Notes: generated by a model not told the origin, from the letters alone. 63,436 nt of DNA from Campylobacterota bacterium (GCA_003650125.1 QNFX01000007.1:1-63436); one strand, 5' to 3'. Shown: positions 17,325-27,361, counted from the first letter of the stretch. Translations and numbers: made by a program.

Positions 17325-18077
17325 ATGAAATTTAAACTAATCATATTAGTCATAGTCTTTACTTTTAAAGTGGCCTTTGCATCTCACAGAGAGGTCATTT
17401 CAGACTATCCCTTTGTTGGGAAGTTAAGATATCTTGGAGTTAGTTGTTCCGCTTTTATGGTGAAACACGGAGTTTTAATTTCAGCTAAACATTGTTTTTC
17501 ACATTATGATATTTTTCCTGAGAATTTTGAGTCACAAAATTTAAGAGTCACCTTTAATTCAAATGAGATACTAACAGGTGATAATGTCTTTGAACTCGTT
17601 TTTGATCGGGGAGAAAATGATCTTGCTTATATTATTTATGATCCCGATTTTTCAAGAGAGAAATTCGATTTATCTAAAATTTTACTTTCTTTTGCCGTAG
17701 AAGAAAATGTTGATATTTTTCGCATAGGCTTCCCTGGTGTTGGTCAATATCAAGGAGATAAGATCTTAACTCATCAATGTCGCTATCTTGGAAATCAGGA
17801 TGTTTTTCCCCCAAAAATCACTGACCCTGGATATGATGGAATTTTACTCGATACCGATTGTAAGGCCTGGCATGGGGATTCGGGAGGTCCGGTTATGAGA
17901 AAAATCGATGGTCATTTAGAAATTTTAGGAGTTCTTTCCCATACTTTTGAAGTGGATTTTGCGGGAGAAATTAAAGAGGAATCAATGGGAGAAGATGATA
18001 TAGGACCTTATGTTAAGACTTCCATGTTTTCACCGCTGAGTGAGGCAGTTGATTTAGAGTTTTATCTTAGAGATTAA
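17325..18077 (+). CDS. Exported trypsin-like serine protease (S1 family)
   Basis: 250 residues with a signal peptide (MKFKLIILVIVFTFKVAFA). The catalytic triad is visible: histidine in LISAKHCFSH near residue 52, aspartate in NDLAYIIYD near residue 100, and serine in AWHGDSGGPV near residue 188. Cysteines flank the histidine and serine as in S1 proteases with disulfides. No pro-peptide or C-terminal domain is evident. It is likely exported and may pass through the type II secretion system encoded at 36-50 kb, which is inference. It is alone on the plus strand and ends four bases inside the convergent TPR gene. Confidence 0.9.
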   Translation: MKFKLIILVIVFTFKVAFASHREVISDYPFVGKLRYLGVSCSAFMVKHGVLISAKHCFSHYDIFPENFESQNLRVTFNSNEILTGDNVFELVFDRGENDLAYIIYDPDFSREKFDLSKILLSFAVEENVDIFRIGFPGVGQYQGDKILTHQCRYLGNQDVFPPKITDPGYDGILLDTDCKAWHGDSGGPVMRKIDGHLEILGVLSHTFEVDFAGEIKEESMGEDDIGPYVKTSMFSPLSEAVDLEFYLRD

Positions 18078-18730
18078 TTGATTTCATATTTGGTTTTAAC
18101 CAAATAAATCTTTTTTCGAACTTCTCTTGCTACTTTTGATTCGGGAGAAATCTGCAAAGATTTTTTAAAATAGGTTAGGACATGATCTTTTAAAATATTT
18201 TTCATGTCTTCTGGCCTTAATTCACGTTTTGAAATTTCCAAGTGAATACTTCCTATTTGATAATAGGTATCTTGTAAAACCCACTTTGAGGGGGTCGTTT
18301 TGGTGAGAAGAGTTTGAAAGGATGTTTTTGCTGCTCTAAAATTTTCTTGTTTAAAATAAGAGTTTCCCAGGTAATGATAACTTTGAGCTTTTTTATAACC
18401 CTGATTAATTGATTTTTTAAAATAATTTTTTGCCTTTTTAAAATCACCAGTAAAGTAAAATGCTTTTCCTAATTCAAAATCAACTCCATTGAATTTATTT
18501 TTTATTTTTTTTAATCTATTAATAGCTTTTTTTGAGTCATCTAGGTTTGTTAGGCAGACGGCCTCTAAAAAATAGCGTCTATCCATCAAATTAGGTGTTC
18601 CTTTTATCTTTTTTAACTTAACTAGCGCGTAGGCATAGTTTTTACGCTGCATCTCTTTTAATACATATTTAAAAGGTGTGGCAGAGTAGCTAGCGGTGGA
18701 GAATAACAATAATAAAATAAGGATTAGCAT
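18074..18730 (-). CDS. Exported TPR-repeat protein
   Basis: 218 residues. A signal peptide (MLILILLLLFSTASYSA) is followed by about five helical hairpins in the tetratricopeptide style, for example ELGKAFYFTGDFKKAKNYFKK and YHYLGNSYFKQENFRAAKTSF near residues 90-140. Such proteins act as protein-binding scaffolds in the periplasm or envelope. Very lysine-rich. No specific partner can be read. It overlaps the protease gene by four bases, tail to tail. Confidence 0.75.
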   Translation of the reverse strand: MLILILLLLFSTASYSATPFKYVLKEMQRKNYAYALVKLKKIKGTPNLMDRRYFLEAVCLTNLDDSKKAINRLKKIKNKFNGVDFELGKAFYFTGDFKKAKNYFKKSINQGYKKAQSYHYLGNSYFKQENFRAAKTSFQTLLTKTTPSKWVLQDTYYQIGSIHLEISKRELRPEDMKNILKDHVLTYFKKSLQISPESKVAREVRKKIYLVKTKYEIN

Positions 18731-18794
18731 AGTTCCATTATGCCAATAAAACCGGGGTGAAAGAACTAAGAGAAGCCTTTTCCCAAGTTGTTTA

Positions 18795-19142
18795 CTAGAG
18801 TAATTCTAGCAAACTTTTTGTAGGCCTGCCAATAATGGCCTTTTTACCATTAGTTAGAATTGGCCTTTCTAATAGTTTGGGATTTTCTGCAATAATTTTG
18901 CACCACTGATCCATCGTTAAATTTTTATTTCCCAAGTCTAGGTCTTTATAAATTTGCTCTTTTTTGCGGATAAAATCTAGAGGTTTGAGATTTAATTGCT
19001 TGGAAAGTTCCTTGATCTCTTTTTGAGTAATTGGTTCTTTTAGATATTCTTTTATTTCATAATTAATTCCATTTTTTTCGAGTAATTCCAGGCCTTGTCG
19101 GGATTTACTGCATTTTGGATTATGGTAATAAAGATAGCTCAT
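18795..19142 (-). CDS. arsC: ArsC/Spx-family reductase-like protein
   Basis: 115 residues, the family length. YYHNPKCSKSRQGLELLEKNG has the single N-terminal catalytic cysteine (C11) of glutaredoxin-dependent arsenate reductases, and the conserved arginines appear in FIRKKE and ERPIL, with the closing IGRPTKSLLELL. No other ars gene (arsB, acr3, arsR) is near, so a general thiol role as in YffB-like members is equally possible. It lies 10 bases before the downstream end of an outer-membrane-type protein gene at 19153, on the same strand. Confidence 0.88.
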   Translation of the reverse strand: MSYLYYHNPKCSKSRQGLELLEKNGINYEIKEYLKEPITQKEIKELSKQLNLKPLDFIRKKEQIYKDLDLGNKNLTMDQWCKIIAENPKLLERPILTNGKKAIIGRPTKSLLELL

Positions 19143-19152
19143 GAAATCCTCC

Positions 19153-19824
19153 TTAGAAAAAGGTTATTCCTAAATTAAACATTAAAATAATGGTTCTTAT
19201 ATTGGGGCCGGCCTCATCGGAGTGGACTACCCTAACTTTTTGATTATTGCTGGCATCTACCACGGTAATTTTTCTTGATTTAGTATAGCCAAATAAAATT
19301 TCAAAATAGGAAGGATTTTCTTCTTTAAAAGTTGAGAGCTCTTCAATTCCTACTGCGGCAAAAATTCCAGTGTCATGGTAGGTGATTTTATAACCCTCAT
19401 CAAGTTCTCCTGTGAGTACCGTATAATTATTTGTCCAAAAGGTTCTTAGACTAAAACTTGGGCCGGCCGAAAAATAAAGATTTCTTTTTTGGATAGGAAC
19501 CCAATGAGTATAAAACTTTAATAGAGGGACAAAATTTACTGTTCTAACCATACCACTGACAATGGCCTGAAGTTCATCTCCAACTTTAAAATGGATATTA
19601 TGAGACTTTCCAAAGGTAACGTATGAAGCAAGATCAAGTTCGAATTGATCCCACCTGTATCCAAACTGTGTATTAACGGTGAGTCCGACTATATTATCAG
19701 ATGATTCATCTTCTCCTGCGATGGACTGATAGTTCATTCCTAGTGCACCTTTAAGTCCCCAGTCATTATAATAAGAATGGGCCGAAGGGATAAAAAGAAA
19801 TAGAATTAACAGTAATCTCAGCAT
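19153..19824 (-). CDS. Putative outer-membrane beta-barrel protein
   Basis: 223 residues with a signal peptide (MLRLLLILFLFIPSAHS) and alternating aromatic and polar strands, such as VNTQFGYRWDQFELDLASYV and YFEILFGYTKSRKITVVD, ending in LGITFF, a C-terminal aromatic as in outer-membrane barrels. I do not recognise the family. It sits one base after the DUF3943 gene and 10 bases before arsC, so the three are probably one transcript. Confidence 0.65.
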   Translation of the reverse strand: MLRLLLILFLFIPSAHSYYNDWGLKGALGMNYQSIAGEDESSDNIVGLTVNTQFGYRWDQFELDLASYVTFGKSHNIHFKVGDELQAIVSGMVRTVNFVPLLKFYTHWVPIQKRNLYFSAGPSFSLRTFWTNNYTVLTGELDEGYKITYHDTGIFAAVGIEELSTFKEENPSYFEILFGYTKSRKITVVDASNNQKVRVVHSDEAGPNIRTIILMFNLGITFF

Positions 19825-19825
19825 A

Positions 19826-20548
19826 TTAAAAAGTTTCCGTAAAAGTTATGGCCGCTGATTTTGGGCCATCATACATGGGAACAATTTTTATTTTTCCTTC
19901 ATAAAACCAAAAGAGTGTATATAGGTTTAAAACATGGCCCAAAACTTTTCCGGCAGCATTTCCACTATTTAAAAAATAAAGACTGGCAGTTTCTAGTCCT
20001 AGGCCTAAGATGGATCCAAAAACCGGAGTTTGAAAAATATCTTGAATACTGGCCGGTTCGGTATAAATTTCTACTGTAAATTCAAAAAGAAGAGCTGAAA
20101 TAAAAGACATTCCCAAAGAATCGATACGAGAGTAACCATTGGCACGATAAAAAAGGTATAGCTGACTTCCAGCAAAAGGATGAACAAACCAGTTCCAGAA
20201 GGGTTCATCTTGATCAAAGACAACTTTTCCAAAATTCTTTTTCCATGCTTCCCAGGACCCTTCATGCCAGGCCTCTGGTTGGGTAGCAAAATAAAGTCCC
20301 CAAGTTATAGCATATACTGTGCCTAAGTTTTTAAGATTTTCCCCTACCGAGTGGTATCGGTCGAGATAGTGATAGTGGTAAGTAGGGCCAATTTGTTTTC
20401 CCGCTTGCTCATCACTCATCATTTTATAGTTGTTGGGATCAAGGTTATTTGTAGTGGCGAGCTTATTTAGAGTTAAATCGCCACAAATCCCAAGATTTAC
20501 TTGGAAAAGAATGAAAAGTAAGAAAATGTGATTTACGGATTTTCTCAT
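19826..20548 (-). CDS. Exported DUF3943-type envelope protein
   Basis: 240 residues with an N-terminal signal-like segment (HIFLLFILFQVNLGICG). The centre carries the DUF3943 pattern: DQDEPFWNWFVHPFAGSQLY near residues 113-132, then ANGYSRIDSLGMSFISALLFE and a conserved EPASIQDIFQTPVFG. The family is known from envelope proteins of unknown function. It is the first gene of a minus-strand group with the beta-barrel gene and arsC. Confidence 0.75.
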   Translation of the reverse strand: MRKSVNHIFLLFILFQVNLGICGDLTLNKLATTNNLDPNNYKMMSDEQAGKQIGPTYHYHYLDRYHSVGENLKNLGTVYAITWGLYFATQPEAWHEGSWEAWKKNFGKVVFDQDEPFWNWFVHPFAGSQLYLFYRANGYSRIDSLGMSFISALLFEFTVEIYTEPASIQDIFQTPVFGSILGLGLETASLYFLNSGNAAGKVLGHVLNLYTLFWFYEGKIKIVPMYDGPKSAAITFTETF

Positions 20549-20635
20549 CGTATTATATACATCTAGCTAGTTGGAATAAATCCGATAATTAGTATCATAT
20601 ATTCTGCGTTAGGAATATATTTTTTAGGAGTCTTA

Positions 20636-21538
20636 ATGCGTCGTTTGAAAGATGATTTTCATGATCTAGTAACTGAGCTTCAAGAGAAAATTTTGAGACA
20701 AATACAAGTCTATGATCCAAATGGAGAGATCATTGCTGATGACTGGGAGCGTAAAGATTTTAAGGGAAATGATGGTGGTGGAGGTATCACTAGAGCATTT
20801 CGAGGTGATATCATTGAAAATGCGGGCGTTAATACATCTTTAATTCATGGGGAAGTAGATCCAAAATTCGCGACCAAACTAGGTAGTGATGATTCTTGTC
20901 TTTGGGCCTGTGGAATCTCTCTAATTATTCACCCAAAAAATCCTAAAATTCCTACTGTTCATGCTAATTTTCGGATGATTGAAATAGGCGATAAGGTCTG
21001 GTTTGGTGGTGGCGCTGATCTAACCCCTTATTTCCCCTACGAAGAGGATTTTATCCATTTTCACAAAGTATGGAAGAATGCCTTGGCCCCTTACGGAGTT
21101 TATGAAAAATTCAAAGATGAATGTGATAAATATTTTGTAAACCATCATAGAAATGGAGAACTCAGAGGTATTGGAGGTTTCTTTTTTGACCATTTTAATA
21201 CTGGAGATTTAAGGCAAGACTTTAATTTTATTGAAGATATTTCAGCAAAATTTATCGAATCATATTTTCCAATTGTAGAACGACGTTTTAAAGAAAGTTG
21301 GACCGAAGAAGATGAAGACTTTCAACTTCACCGAAGAGGAAGATATGTGGAGTTTAACCTTTTACACGATAGAGGAACGGCCTTTGGCCTGCAATCAAAT
21401 GGCAGGACCGAATCCATTCTAATCTCTTTGCCCGCGAGGTGTAAGTACTCATATAAATATGCCCCCAAAAAAGGCACACCTCATGAAAAGATGATGGGAT
21501 ATTACAAACCAATAGATTGGGTGAATTTTACTCTTTAA
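20636..21538 (+). CDS. hemF: Oxygen-dependent coproporphyrinogen III oxidase
   Basis: 300 residues, the normal HemF length. It decarboxylates two propionates of coproporphyrinogen III in haem synthesis, using O2. GGGGITRAFRGDIIENAGVN near residues 47-66 and HRRGRYVEFNLLHDRGTAF near residues 239-257 are the family signatures, with the conserved histidines in HPKNPKIPTVHANFR. TTTAGGAGT before the ATG supports the start. Dependence on oxygen implies an aerobic lifestyle. It overlaps the nfu gene by four bases, tail to tail. Confidence 0.96.
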   Translation: MRRLKDDFHDLVTELQEKILRQIQVYDPNGEIIADDWERKDFKGNDGGGGITRAFRGDIIENAGVNTSLIHGEVDPKFATKLGSDDSCLWACGISLIIHPKNPKIPTVHANFRMIEIGDKVWFGGGADLTPYFPYEEDFIHFHKVWKNALAPYGVYEKFKDECDKYFVNHHRNGELRGIGGFFFDHFNTGDLRQDFNFIEDISAKFIESYFPIVERRFKESWTEEDEDFQLHRRGRYVEFNLLHDRGTAFGLQSNGRTESILISLPARCKYSYKYAPKKGTPHEKMMGYYKPIDWVNFTL

Positions 21539-22101
21539 AACTCTGGGGCGATATAGACTTCAATATTAGGATTTTCAAGTTCATCTCGCAGGATGGCCTT
21601 GATAGCTTCTAGAGTTCCGGTGGTAGCACTTGGACATGTGCCACAGGCACCCTGATATTGTACTACTAAAACTTCATCCTCATAGCTTAAACAAACTAAA
21701 TCCCCACCATCACCTTGCAGTCCAGGCCTTATAGTTTTATCTAGAATCTTTTCAATCGCTAAAATTTCAGGTGAGAGATTGGCCCTTCTTTCTGCTTCGG
21801 GGTCGGGGTCAAAATAGTTAGGATCGTGACCAGTTAATCTTTCTTTTAAAACATCTTTGACTTGAGGTTCAATGGCATCCCAGTCTTCGTAGTTAAATTT
21901 AGTAATGGTGATGACATTATCAAAAAAATGCAATTGATCAACACCTCTGACGGCAAATAGAGCAGAGGCAAGAGGATTTTCTTTGGATTCCAAAGGGGAT
22001 TTATAATAAGAGTTTCCCTCTGTTTTAACCTGGGCATTAAGAACAAACTTTAAGGCATTTGGGTTGGGTGTAGGTTGAATGGAGATTAGCATTTTTTCCA
22101 T
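21535..22101 (-). CDS. nfu: NifU-like Fe-S scaffold protein (Nfu)
   Basis: 188 residues in two domains. Residues about 1-90 are the Nfu N-terminal domain, opening with ISIQPTPNPNALKFVL. Residues about 112-188 are the NifU C-terminal domain with LQGDGGDL and GACGTCPSATTGTLEAI, whose CxxC pair binds a 4Fe-4S cluster shared between two subunits. It carries clusters from the Suf machinery to target proteins. The ATG overlaps the sufS stop (TAATG), with GGAG eight bases upstream. It is the last gene of the suf operon. Confidence 0.93.
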   Translation of the reverse strand: MEKMLISIQPTPNPNALKFVLNAQVKTEGNSYYKSPLESKENPLASALFAVRGVDQLHFFDNVITITKFNYEDWDAIEPQVKDVLKERLTGHDPNYFDPDPEAERRANLSPEILAIEKILDKTIRPGLQGDGGDLVCLSYEDEVLVVQYQGACGTCPSATTGTLEAIKAILRDELENPNIEVYIAPEF

Positions 22102-23315
22102 TAGAAAAACTCCTTAACTTTTTTAATACCCTCAACTAAGAGGTCTACTTCTTCCATGGTGTTATAAAAACAAAAAGATGCTCTGATGGTTCCATCGATT
22201 CCATAAAATGCCCAAAGTGGTTGATTACAATGGTGTCCAGTTCTGACAGCAATACCTTGCTGATCTAAAATTGTTCCAGCATCTTGGTGGTGAATCCCTT
22301 CAAGAGTAAAAGAAATTACGGAGGTCTTATTTTTAGCGGTACCGTAAATAGTTAGTCCCTCAATCTGCTTTAGTTTATCTGTAGCATAATCTAAAATTTC
22401 TTTTTCATGCTTTTCAATATCCTTAAAGCCGATTGCTTCGATGTATTCAATAGCATCTTTTAGCGCGATGGCGCCGGCTATATGAGGGGTGCCGGCCTCA
22501 AATTTAAAGGGAAGCTCATTATAGGTAGTCTTTTCAAAACTTACCCGGTCAATCATATCGCCACCACCTTGATAAGGTGGGATTTTATTTAATAGATCTT
22601 CTTTGCCGTAGATGATGCCAATTCCAGTTGGCCCAAAGATTTTATGTCCAGATAGTGCTAGAAAATCACAATCTAAATCTTTTACATCAATTTTTATATG
22701 AGGAGCTGCTTGGGCAGCATCGAGGACTGTTACGGCACCAACTTCATGGGCCATTTTAATCATTTCTTTAGCAGGATTAATAGTTCCAAGGCCATTAGAG
22801 ATTAAAGTGAAAGAGACGACTTTGGTTTTTTTATTTAATAGCTTTTTATATTCATCGAGAATAATTTCACCCTGACTATTTATGGGGGCGACTTTGATAA
22901 TAGCACCAGTTTTTTCTGCTATCATTTGCCATGGAACAATATTTGAATGGTGTTCCATAGTGGTAAGGATGATTTCATCACCAGCACTCAAAAGAGATCC
23001 ATAGGAATTTGCTACTAAATTTAAAGCATCAGTAGTTCCTTTCGTGAAGATAACTTCGTGTGGAAGTTCGGCATTTATAAAACGAGCACATGCCTCTCTT
23101 GATTTTTCATATTGAGTTGTTCCCTGCTCGCTTAAATAGTGAACTCCCCGGTGAATATTGGCCGCTTCAAAGGAATAGTGCCTGTTTATTGCTTCAATAA
23201 CGACTTTAGGTTTTAAGGCCGAAGCGGCACTATCTAGGTAGACTAAAGGTTTACCTCTGATTAGTTCTGCTAATTCAGGAAAATCACTTCTGATTTTTTT
23301 AATGTCATAGCTCAT
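22101..23315 (-). CDS. sufS: Cysteine desulfurase SufS
   Basis: 404 residues of the group II cysteine desulfurase type. It takes sulfur from cysteine, with pyridoxal phosphate, for cluster building. TTMEHHSNIVPWQ contains the substrate-site histidine, LSGHKIFGPTG near residues 222-232 the PLP lysine, and RTGHHCNQPLW near residues 361-371 the persulfide cysteine in the short loop of SufS proteins. No sufE gene is present in the window; the partner may be elsewhere or SufU-like. It overlaps sufD by 11 bases. Confidence 0.95.
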   Translation of the reverse strand: MSYDIKKIRSDFPELAELIRGKPLVYLDSAASALKPKVVIEAINRHYSFEAANIHRGVHYLSEQGTTQYEKSREACARFINAELPHEVIFTKGTTDALNLVANSYGSLLSAGDEIILTTMEHHSNIVPWQMIAEKTGAIIKVAPINSQGEIILDEYKKLLNKKTKVVSFTLISNGLGTINPAKEMIKMAHEVGAVTVLDAAQAAPHIKIDVKDLDCDFLALSGHKIFGPTGIGIIYGKEDLLNKIPPYQGGGDMIDRVSFEKTTYNELPFKFEAGTPHIAGAIALKDAIEYIEAIGFKDIEKHEKEILDYATDKLKQIEGLTIYGTAKNKTSVISFTLEGIHHQDAGTILDQQGIAVRTGHHCNQPLWAFYGIDGTIRASFCFYNTMEEVDLLVEGIKKVKEFF

Positions 23316-24570
23316 TTAACTGTCCTTTAAGGTAAATTTTAAAATAACCAGTTATTTTTTCTTTTATTAAAGGATTAGAAATGGTGTTAATTCCCTCTTG
23401 AGCAAATCCTTGGCATAGCATCCTTTGCGCTTTTTCTTTGGGAATACCTCTAGACTCTAAATAAAATATTTCATTTTCATTTAACTGACCGATTGTTGCT
23501 CCATGAGAACATTTAACATCATCAGCATATATCTCTAAAATAGGTCTAGTATTTATACGCGCCTTTTTAGAGAGCAATAAATTTTTTGAGGCCTGTCGTG
23601 AGTTAATAAGTTGGGCCTGAGGATTAACGATGATTTTTCCGGTAAAAACTCCGTGGGCACTCTCATCTAAAAGACCTTTAAATAGCTGCTCGCTATTAGT
23701 GTGTGCCACTTTATGATCAATGATTGAAAAAATATCACAATGTTGATCTTGGCCTAAAGCAAAGACACCATGAACGTGGGCCTCGGCCCCATTTTCTGCT
23801 AAGCTTACGTCTAAATTATTTCTTCCAAGTTTTCCCCCGATGGTGAACGTAAAAGAATTAAAAAAGGCATCTTTACCAATTATTGCTTTAACTTTCCCAA
23901 TATTAAGAGAGGAAAGAGAGTCAAGACCGGCCTTAATATGTTCAACCTTAGCGCCTTCTCCAACTTTAATATTAGTAAGAGGATTAACCAAGTAGTGATC
24001 AGTCTTTTTACCAAGATGAGCAAAAGTTTCTAAAATATCTAGTTTAGAATAGGCTTCGGCCTTAATTTCAACTCTTGAGTGAGACCGATATCCGTTCATT
24101 TTTTCAGTCGAGAGGTGAAGGATCTGTAGCGGACTTTCAATCAAGGTATCCTTACCAACTTTGACAGAAATTAAAGCATTTAGCGAAGAGAGGTTTAAAA
24201 GATCAAAAGATTCCTCAGAGCTTTCATCAAATTCAGGAAGCGAATTGCTTAATGATTTAACTTTGAAGTGAAGCCCTGGTACACTTACTGATTTTTCTTC
24301 TATAAAATGACCATTAATAAAAACCATTAATGGCCCATCAGTTTTAATTAAGAAACTTTCAATATCAGCAGTATCTAAAGGGGCATTTAGTTTTAAATGG
24401 TCCTTTAAAAGCGGGGTCACATTAGTATATTTCCAGTTTTCCAATTTCTTCGTAGGAAAACCTATCTCACTAAGCTTTTTTAGGGCCTTTTCCATTTGAG
24501 GGAATTTCCCTTCAAGGTGTTTATGGTAATCGGTATTTTCATCAATATAATTTTTGATTACATCATTCAT
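23305..24570 (-). CDS. sufD: Fe-S cluster assembly protein SufD
   Basis: 421 residues. SufD forms the SufBC2D scaffold on which clusters are built. The N-terminal [21 protein letters not shown] is the usual helical start, and the C-terminal half has the right-handed beta helix with the conserved [26 protein letters not shown]. It sits between sufC (four-base overlap) and sufS (11-base overlap), which indicates coupled translation. Confidence 0.94.
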   Translation of the reverse strand: MNDVIKNYIDENTDYHKHLEGKFPQMEKALKKLSEIGFPTKKLENWKYTNVTPLLKDHLKLNAPLDTADIESFLIKTDGPLMVFINGHFIEEKSVSVPGLHFKVKSLSNSLPEFDESSEESFDLLNLSSLNALISVKVGKDTLIESPLQILHLSTEKMNGYRSHSRVEIKAEAYSKLDILETFAHLGKKTDHYLVNPLTNIKVGEGAKVEHIKAGLDSLSSLNIGKVKAIIGKDAFFNSFTFTIGGKLGRNNLDVSLAENGAEAHVHGVFALGQDQHCDIFSIIDHKVAHTNSEQLFKGLLDESAHGVFTGKIIVNPQAQLINSRQASKNLLLSKKARINTRPILEIYADDVKCSHGATIGQLNENEIFYLESRGIPKEKAQRMLCQGFAQEGINTISNPLIKEKITGYFKIYLKGQLNEL

Positions 24571-25319
24571 TTTATTAACCAGTCATATCCCTTGGCCTCA
24601 AGTTCTAGCGCCAATTCTTTTCCACCAGATTTAATAATTTTTCCATCGTGCAGAACATGGATAAAATCAGGTTGGATATAGTTTAGAAGTCTTTGATAGT
24701 GGGTAACTAAAATCGTTGAGGTGTATTTAGACTTAAGTGAGTTAACACCTTTGGCGACAATTTTTAAGGCATCAATATCAAGGCCTGAATCGGTTTCATC
24801 TAAGATGGAGAGTTTAGGATTAAGTACTGCCATTTGCAGGATTTCATTTTTCTTTTTTTCACCACCAGAAAAACCTTCATTTACAGAGCGATCTAAGAAA
24901 CTATCGTCAATTTCTAAAAGCTCAAGCTTTGGTTTTAAAAACTCTTTAAATTCTTTTTGATCCATTCCCTTTGCACCTTGGTGGGTGCAGATGGAGTTAA
25001 AAGCTTCTCTTAAAAAACCAACATTATTAACACCAGGGATTTCAATAGGGTATTGAAAGCCTAGAAAGATTCCCTCTTTCGCTCTTTCATATGGTTCTTG
25101 CTCTAAAATACTAACCATTTTGCCGTTTATATCAAAGTTGATTTCACCAGCTGTCACTTCATAAGATGGATGTCCGGCGATAACCTTGGCCAGAGTTGAT
25201 TTTCCAGAACCATTAGGTCCCATGATGGCATGGATTTCTCCCGGATTAATTGTAAGCTCAATCCCTTTTAAAATTTCATTGCCTTCAACTTTGGCGTGTA
25301 AATTTTTAATCTCAATCAT
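24567..25319 (-). CDS. sufC: Fe-S assembly ATPase SufC
   Basis: 250 residues of the ABC ATPase type that powers the SufBCD scaffold. Walker A is GPNGSGKST near residues 35-43, the signature is [15 protein letters not shown] near residues 149-163, and Walker B is [12 protein letters not shown], followed by the switch histidine in [10 protein letters not shown]. The DETDSGLD form is typical of SufC. It is 10 bases downstream of sufB. Confidence 0.96.
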   Translation of the reverse strand: MIEIKNLHAKVEGNEILKGIELTINPGEIHAIMGPNGSGKSTLAKVIAGHPSYEVTAGEINFDINGKMVSILEQEPYERAKEGIFLGFQYPIEIPGVNNVGFLREAFNSICTHQGAKGMDQKEFKEFLKPKLELLEIDDSFLDRSVNEGFSGGEKKKNEILQMAVLNPKLSILDETDSGLDIDALKIVAKGVNSLKSKYTSTILVTHYQRLLNYIQPDFIHVLHDGKIIKSGGKELALELEAKGYDWLIK

Positions 25320-25328
25320 AATTATTCC

Positions 25329-26759
25329 TTATCCGACACTATTTTCTAGTTTCATTTCAATTAACTTTACCGCCTCTACAGAAAACTCCAGAGGTAGCTC
25401 TTTAAAAACATCACTACAAAAGCCGGAGACGATAATAGAGATGCACTTCTCCATATCTAGTCCTCTAGATTGTAGATAAAATAATTGGTCTTCATTTATT
25501 TTTGAGGTTGTGGCCTCATGTTCGACAGTTGCCGTATCATTTTTCACATCAATATAGGGGTAAGTATTTGCTCCACACTGATCACCCACGAGCATAGAAT
25601 CACACTGTGAGTAGTTTCTAGCATTTGTGGCAGATGGATTAATTTTTACAAGTCCTCTGTATACATTGGAGGACTTATCTGCTGAGATTCCTTTAGAGAT
25701 AATAGTACTTTTAGTATTTTTTCCAATGTGAATCATTTTGGTCCCAGTATCGGCCTGCATATGATTATTGGTTAAAGCGACACTAAAAAATTTACCTTGA
25801 GAGTTATCTCCTTTAAGAATACAACTTGGATATTTCCACGTGATGGCCGAGCCGGCCTCAACTTGGGTCCAGGAAATTTTAGAGTTTATACCCTCACAAT
25901 TCCCTCTTTTAGTTACAAAGTTATAAATTCCACCTTTGCCTTCTTTATTACCGGCGTACCAATTTTGTACGGTAGAATATTTTATTTCGGCATTATCAAG
26001 TGCAATAAGCTCTACAATCGCCGCGTGAAGTTGATTCTCGGGTCGCTCAGGAGCAGTACAACCTTCAAGATAATTTACATAACTATCAACATCTGCAACT
26101 ACAAGAGTTCTTTCAAACTGTCCGGTCTCTTTGGCATTAATTCTAAAATAAGTTGAGAGATCAATAGGACACTTTACCCCTTTTGGAATATAGACAAAAG
26201 AGCCATCACTAAAAACTGCAGAGTTTAAAGCAGCATAAAAGTTATCAGTATGGGGAACTACAGTTCCTAGATATTTTTTAATAAGTTCGGGGTATTTTTC
26301 AATCGCCTCAGAAATTGAACAAAAGATAACTCCAATTTCTTCTAGTTCTTTTTGGTGAGTTGTACCCACAGAAACACTATCAAAGACTGCATCAACTGCT
26401 ACACCGGAAATTCGTTTTTGTTCGGTTAAAGGAATTCCGAGCTTTTCAAAAGTCGCTATAAGTTCGGGATCCACATCATCGATGCTCTCAAGCTTTTGCT
26501 TGGGTTTTGGGGCAGCATGATAGTAAATATTTTGAAAATCAATATCCGGAAAATTTAAATGGGCCCAACTTGGGGGAGTTAGGGTCAGCCAGTACTTAAA
26601 AGCTTTTAGTCTATAATCTAGTAGCCATTGGGGTTCATTCTTTTTCTTCGAAATGAGACGAACAATATCCTCGTTAATTCCCTTAGGAAAATCTTCTGTC
26701 TCAATATCGGTATAAAAACCGTATTTATATTCACCATCTAGATAATCTTTTGTGCTCAT
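25329..26759 (-). CDS. sufB: Fe-S cluster assembly protein SufB
   Basis: 476 residues. SufB is the main cluster-holding subunit of SufBC2D. Features include [27 protein letters not shown] with the conserved cysteine, the [20 protein letters not shown] block, and the C-terminal [20 protein letters not shown] with the conserved histidine and glutamate. It is the first structural gene of the operon, nine bases after the Rrf2 regulator gene. Confidence 0.96.
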   Translation of the reverse strand: MSTKDYLDGEYKYGFYTDIETEDFPKGINEDIVRLISKKKNEPQWLLDYRLKAFKYWLTLTPPSWAHLNFPDIDFQNIYYHAAPKPKQKLESIDDVDPELIATFEKLGIPLTEQKRISGVAVDAVFDSVSVGTTHQKELEEIGVIFCSISEAIEKYPELIKKYLGTVVPHTDNFYAALNSAVFSDGSFVYIPKGVKCPIDLSTYFRINAKETGQFERTLVVADVDSYVNYLEGCTAPERPENQLHAAIVELIALDNAEIKYSTVQNWYAGNKEGKGGIYNFVTKRGNCEGINSKISWTQVEAGSAITWKYPSCILKGDNSQGKFFSVALTNNHMQADTGTKMIHIGKNTKSTIISKGISADKSSNVYRGLVKINPSATNARNYSQCDSMLVGDQCGANTYPYIDVKNDTATVEHEATTSKINEDQLFYLQSRGLDMEKCISIIVSGFCSDVFKELPLEFSVEAVKLIEMKLENSVG

Positions 26760-26768
26760 AATAAAATC

Positions 26769-27221
26769 CTAGGAATTTGATAATTCCAAAGTTTGATCAT
26801 CACTCTCTAAAATATTTTCAAATAAAAGCTCTCCCACAGTTAGTATGGAGAGAAAATTTTTCACTTTTCGGTTTAGCTGATCTACAGGAGTGATAATGTT
26901 ACAAGACTCAGTCAATTGACATGGGCCACCTTTAGCGGTCTCACAAAACATCTCAGGAATCTTTCCTTCAATCATTTCTATTAAATTTAAAAAATTAATG
27001 CTTCCAAGGTCTGTACTTAAAGCATAACCACCTTTGATTCCTTGAAGAGATTTTAAAAGTCCCTTGTTGTTCATAGATTGCATAACCTTAGCAGTGGTAT
27101 CAAAAGGGATGCCGAACTTGTCGCATATTTCACGAGCGCTGTGTAACTCCCCAAAAGGGTGTCCTCCCATGTACTTCAAAACAATCAAGGCGTACTCGAC
27201 TTTTTTAGTGATTTTAAGCAT
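26769..27221 (-). CDS. Rrf2-family Fe-S regulator of the suf operon (IscR/SufR-like)
   Basis: 150 residues from the ATG at 27221, preferred to one 12 bases upstream because GGGAGAG sits just before it. Residues about 1-80 are the Rrf2 winged helix (KVEYALIVLKYM, then the recognition region PFDTTAKVMQSMNNKGLLKS and QGIKGGYAL). Residues about 92-110 hold three cysteines in FCETAKGGPCQLTESC, a C-x7-C-x5-C spacing close to IscR (C-x5-C-x5-C). It probably binds a 2Fe-2S cluster and adjusts suf transcription to Fe-S supply. It is the first gene of the suf operon, so it likely controls itself through the dyads upstream. Confidence 0.88.
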   Translation of the reverse strand: MLKITKKVEYALIVLKYMGGHPFGELHSAREICDKFGIPFDTTAKVMQSMNNKGLLKSLQGIKGGYALSTDLGSINFLNLIEMIEGKIPEMFCETAKGGPCQLTESCNIITPVDQLNRKVKNFLSILTVGELLFENILESDDQTLELSNS

Positions 27222-27257
27222 TTGCTCTCCCATACTTGACTAACACTACTTACCTTA

Positions 27258-27284
27258 AAATAGGGTAAATATAAACCTATATTT
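27258..27284. promoter_or_regulatory. Second AAATAGGGT dyad in the suf leader
   Basis: AAATAGGGT at 27258-27266 and ACCTATATTT at 27275-27284 form an imperfect inverted repeat downstream of the suf -10 box. The left arm repeats exactly the AAATAGGGT of the dyad at 27299, 41 bases away. The repetition suggests a second binding site for the Rrf2 regulator. Confidence 0.45.
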
Positions 27285-27298
27285 ATTATTTTAGCACT

Positions 27299-27338
27299 AA
27301 ATAGGGTGATTATAGCCCTGTTTGGTAAGTACTTGTAA
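27299..27338 (-). promoter_or_regulatory. suf operon promoter with -10 box inside a dyad operator
   Basis: On the minus strand, TTACAA (27338-27333), an 18-base spacer and a perfect TATAAT (27314-27309) form a sigma70-type promoter about 90 bases before the regulator start codon. The TATAAT is centred in an inverted repeat: AAACAGGG on one side and CCCTATTT on the other (27323-27299). A protein bound to this dyad would block the promoter. The neighbouring regulator gene makes autoregulation by the Rrf2 protein the natural reading. Confidence 0.6.
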
Positions 27339-27361
27339 ATATACGGTATTATCTAAGAGAT

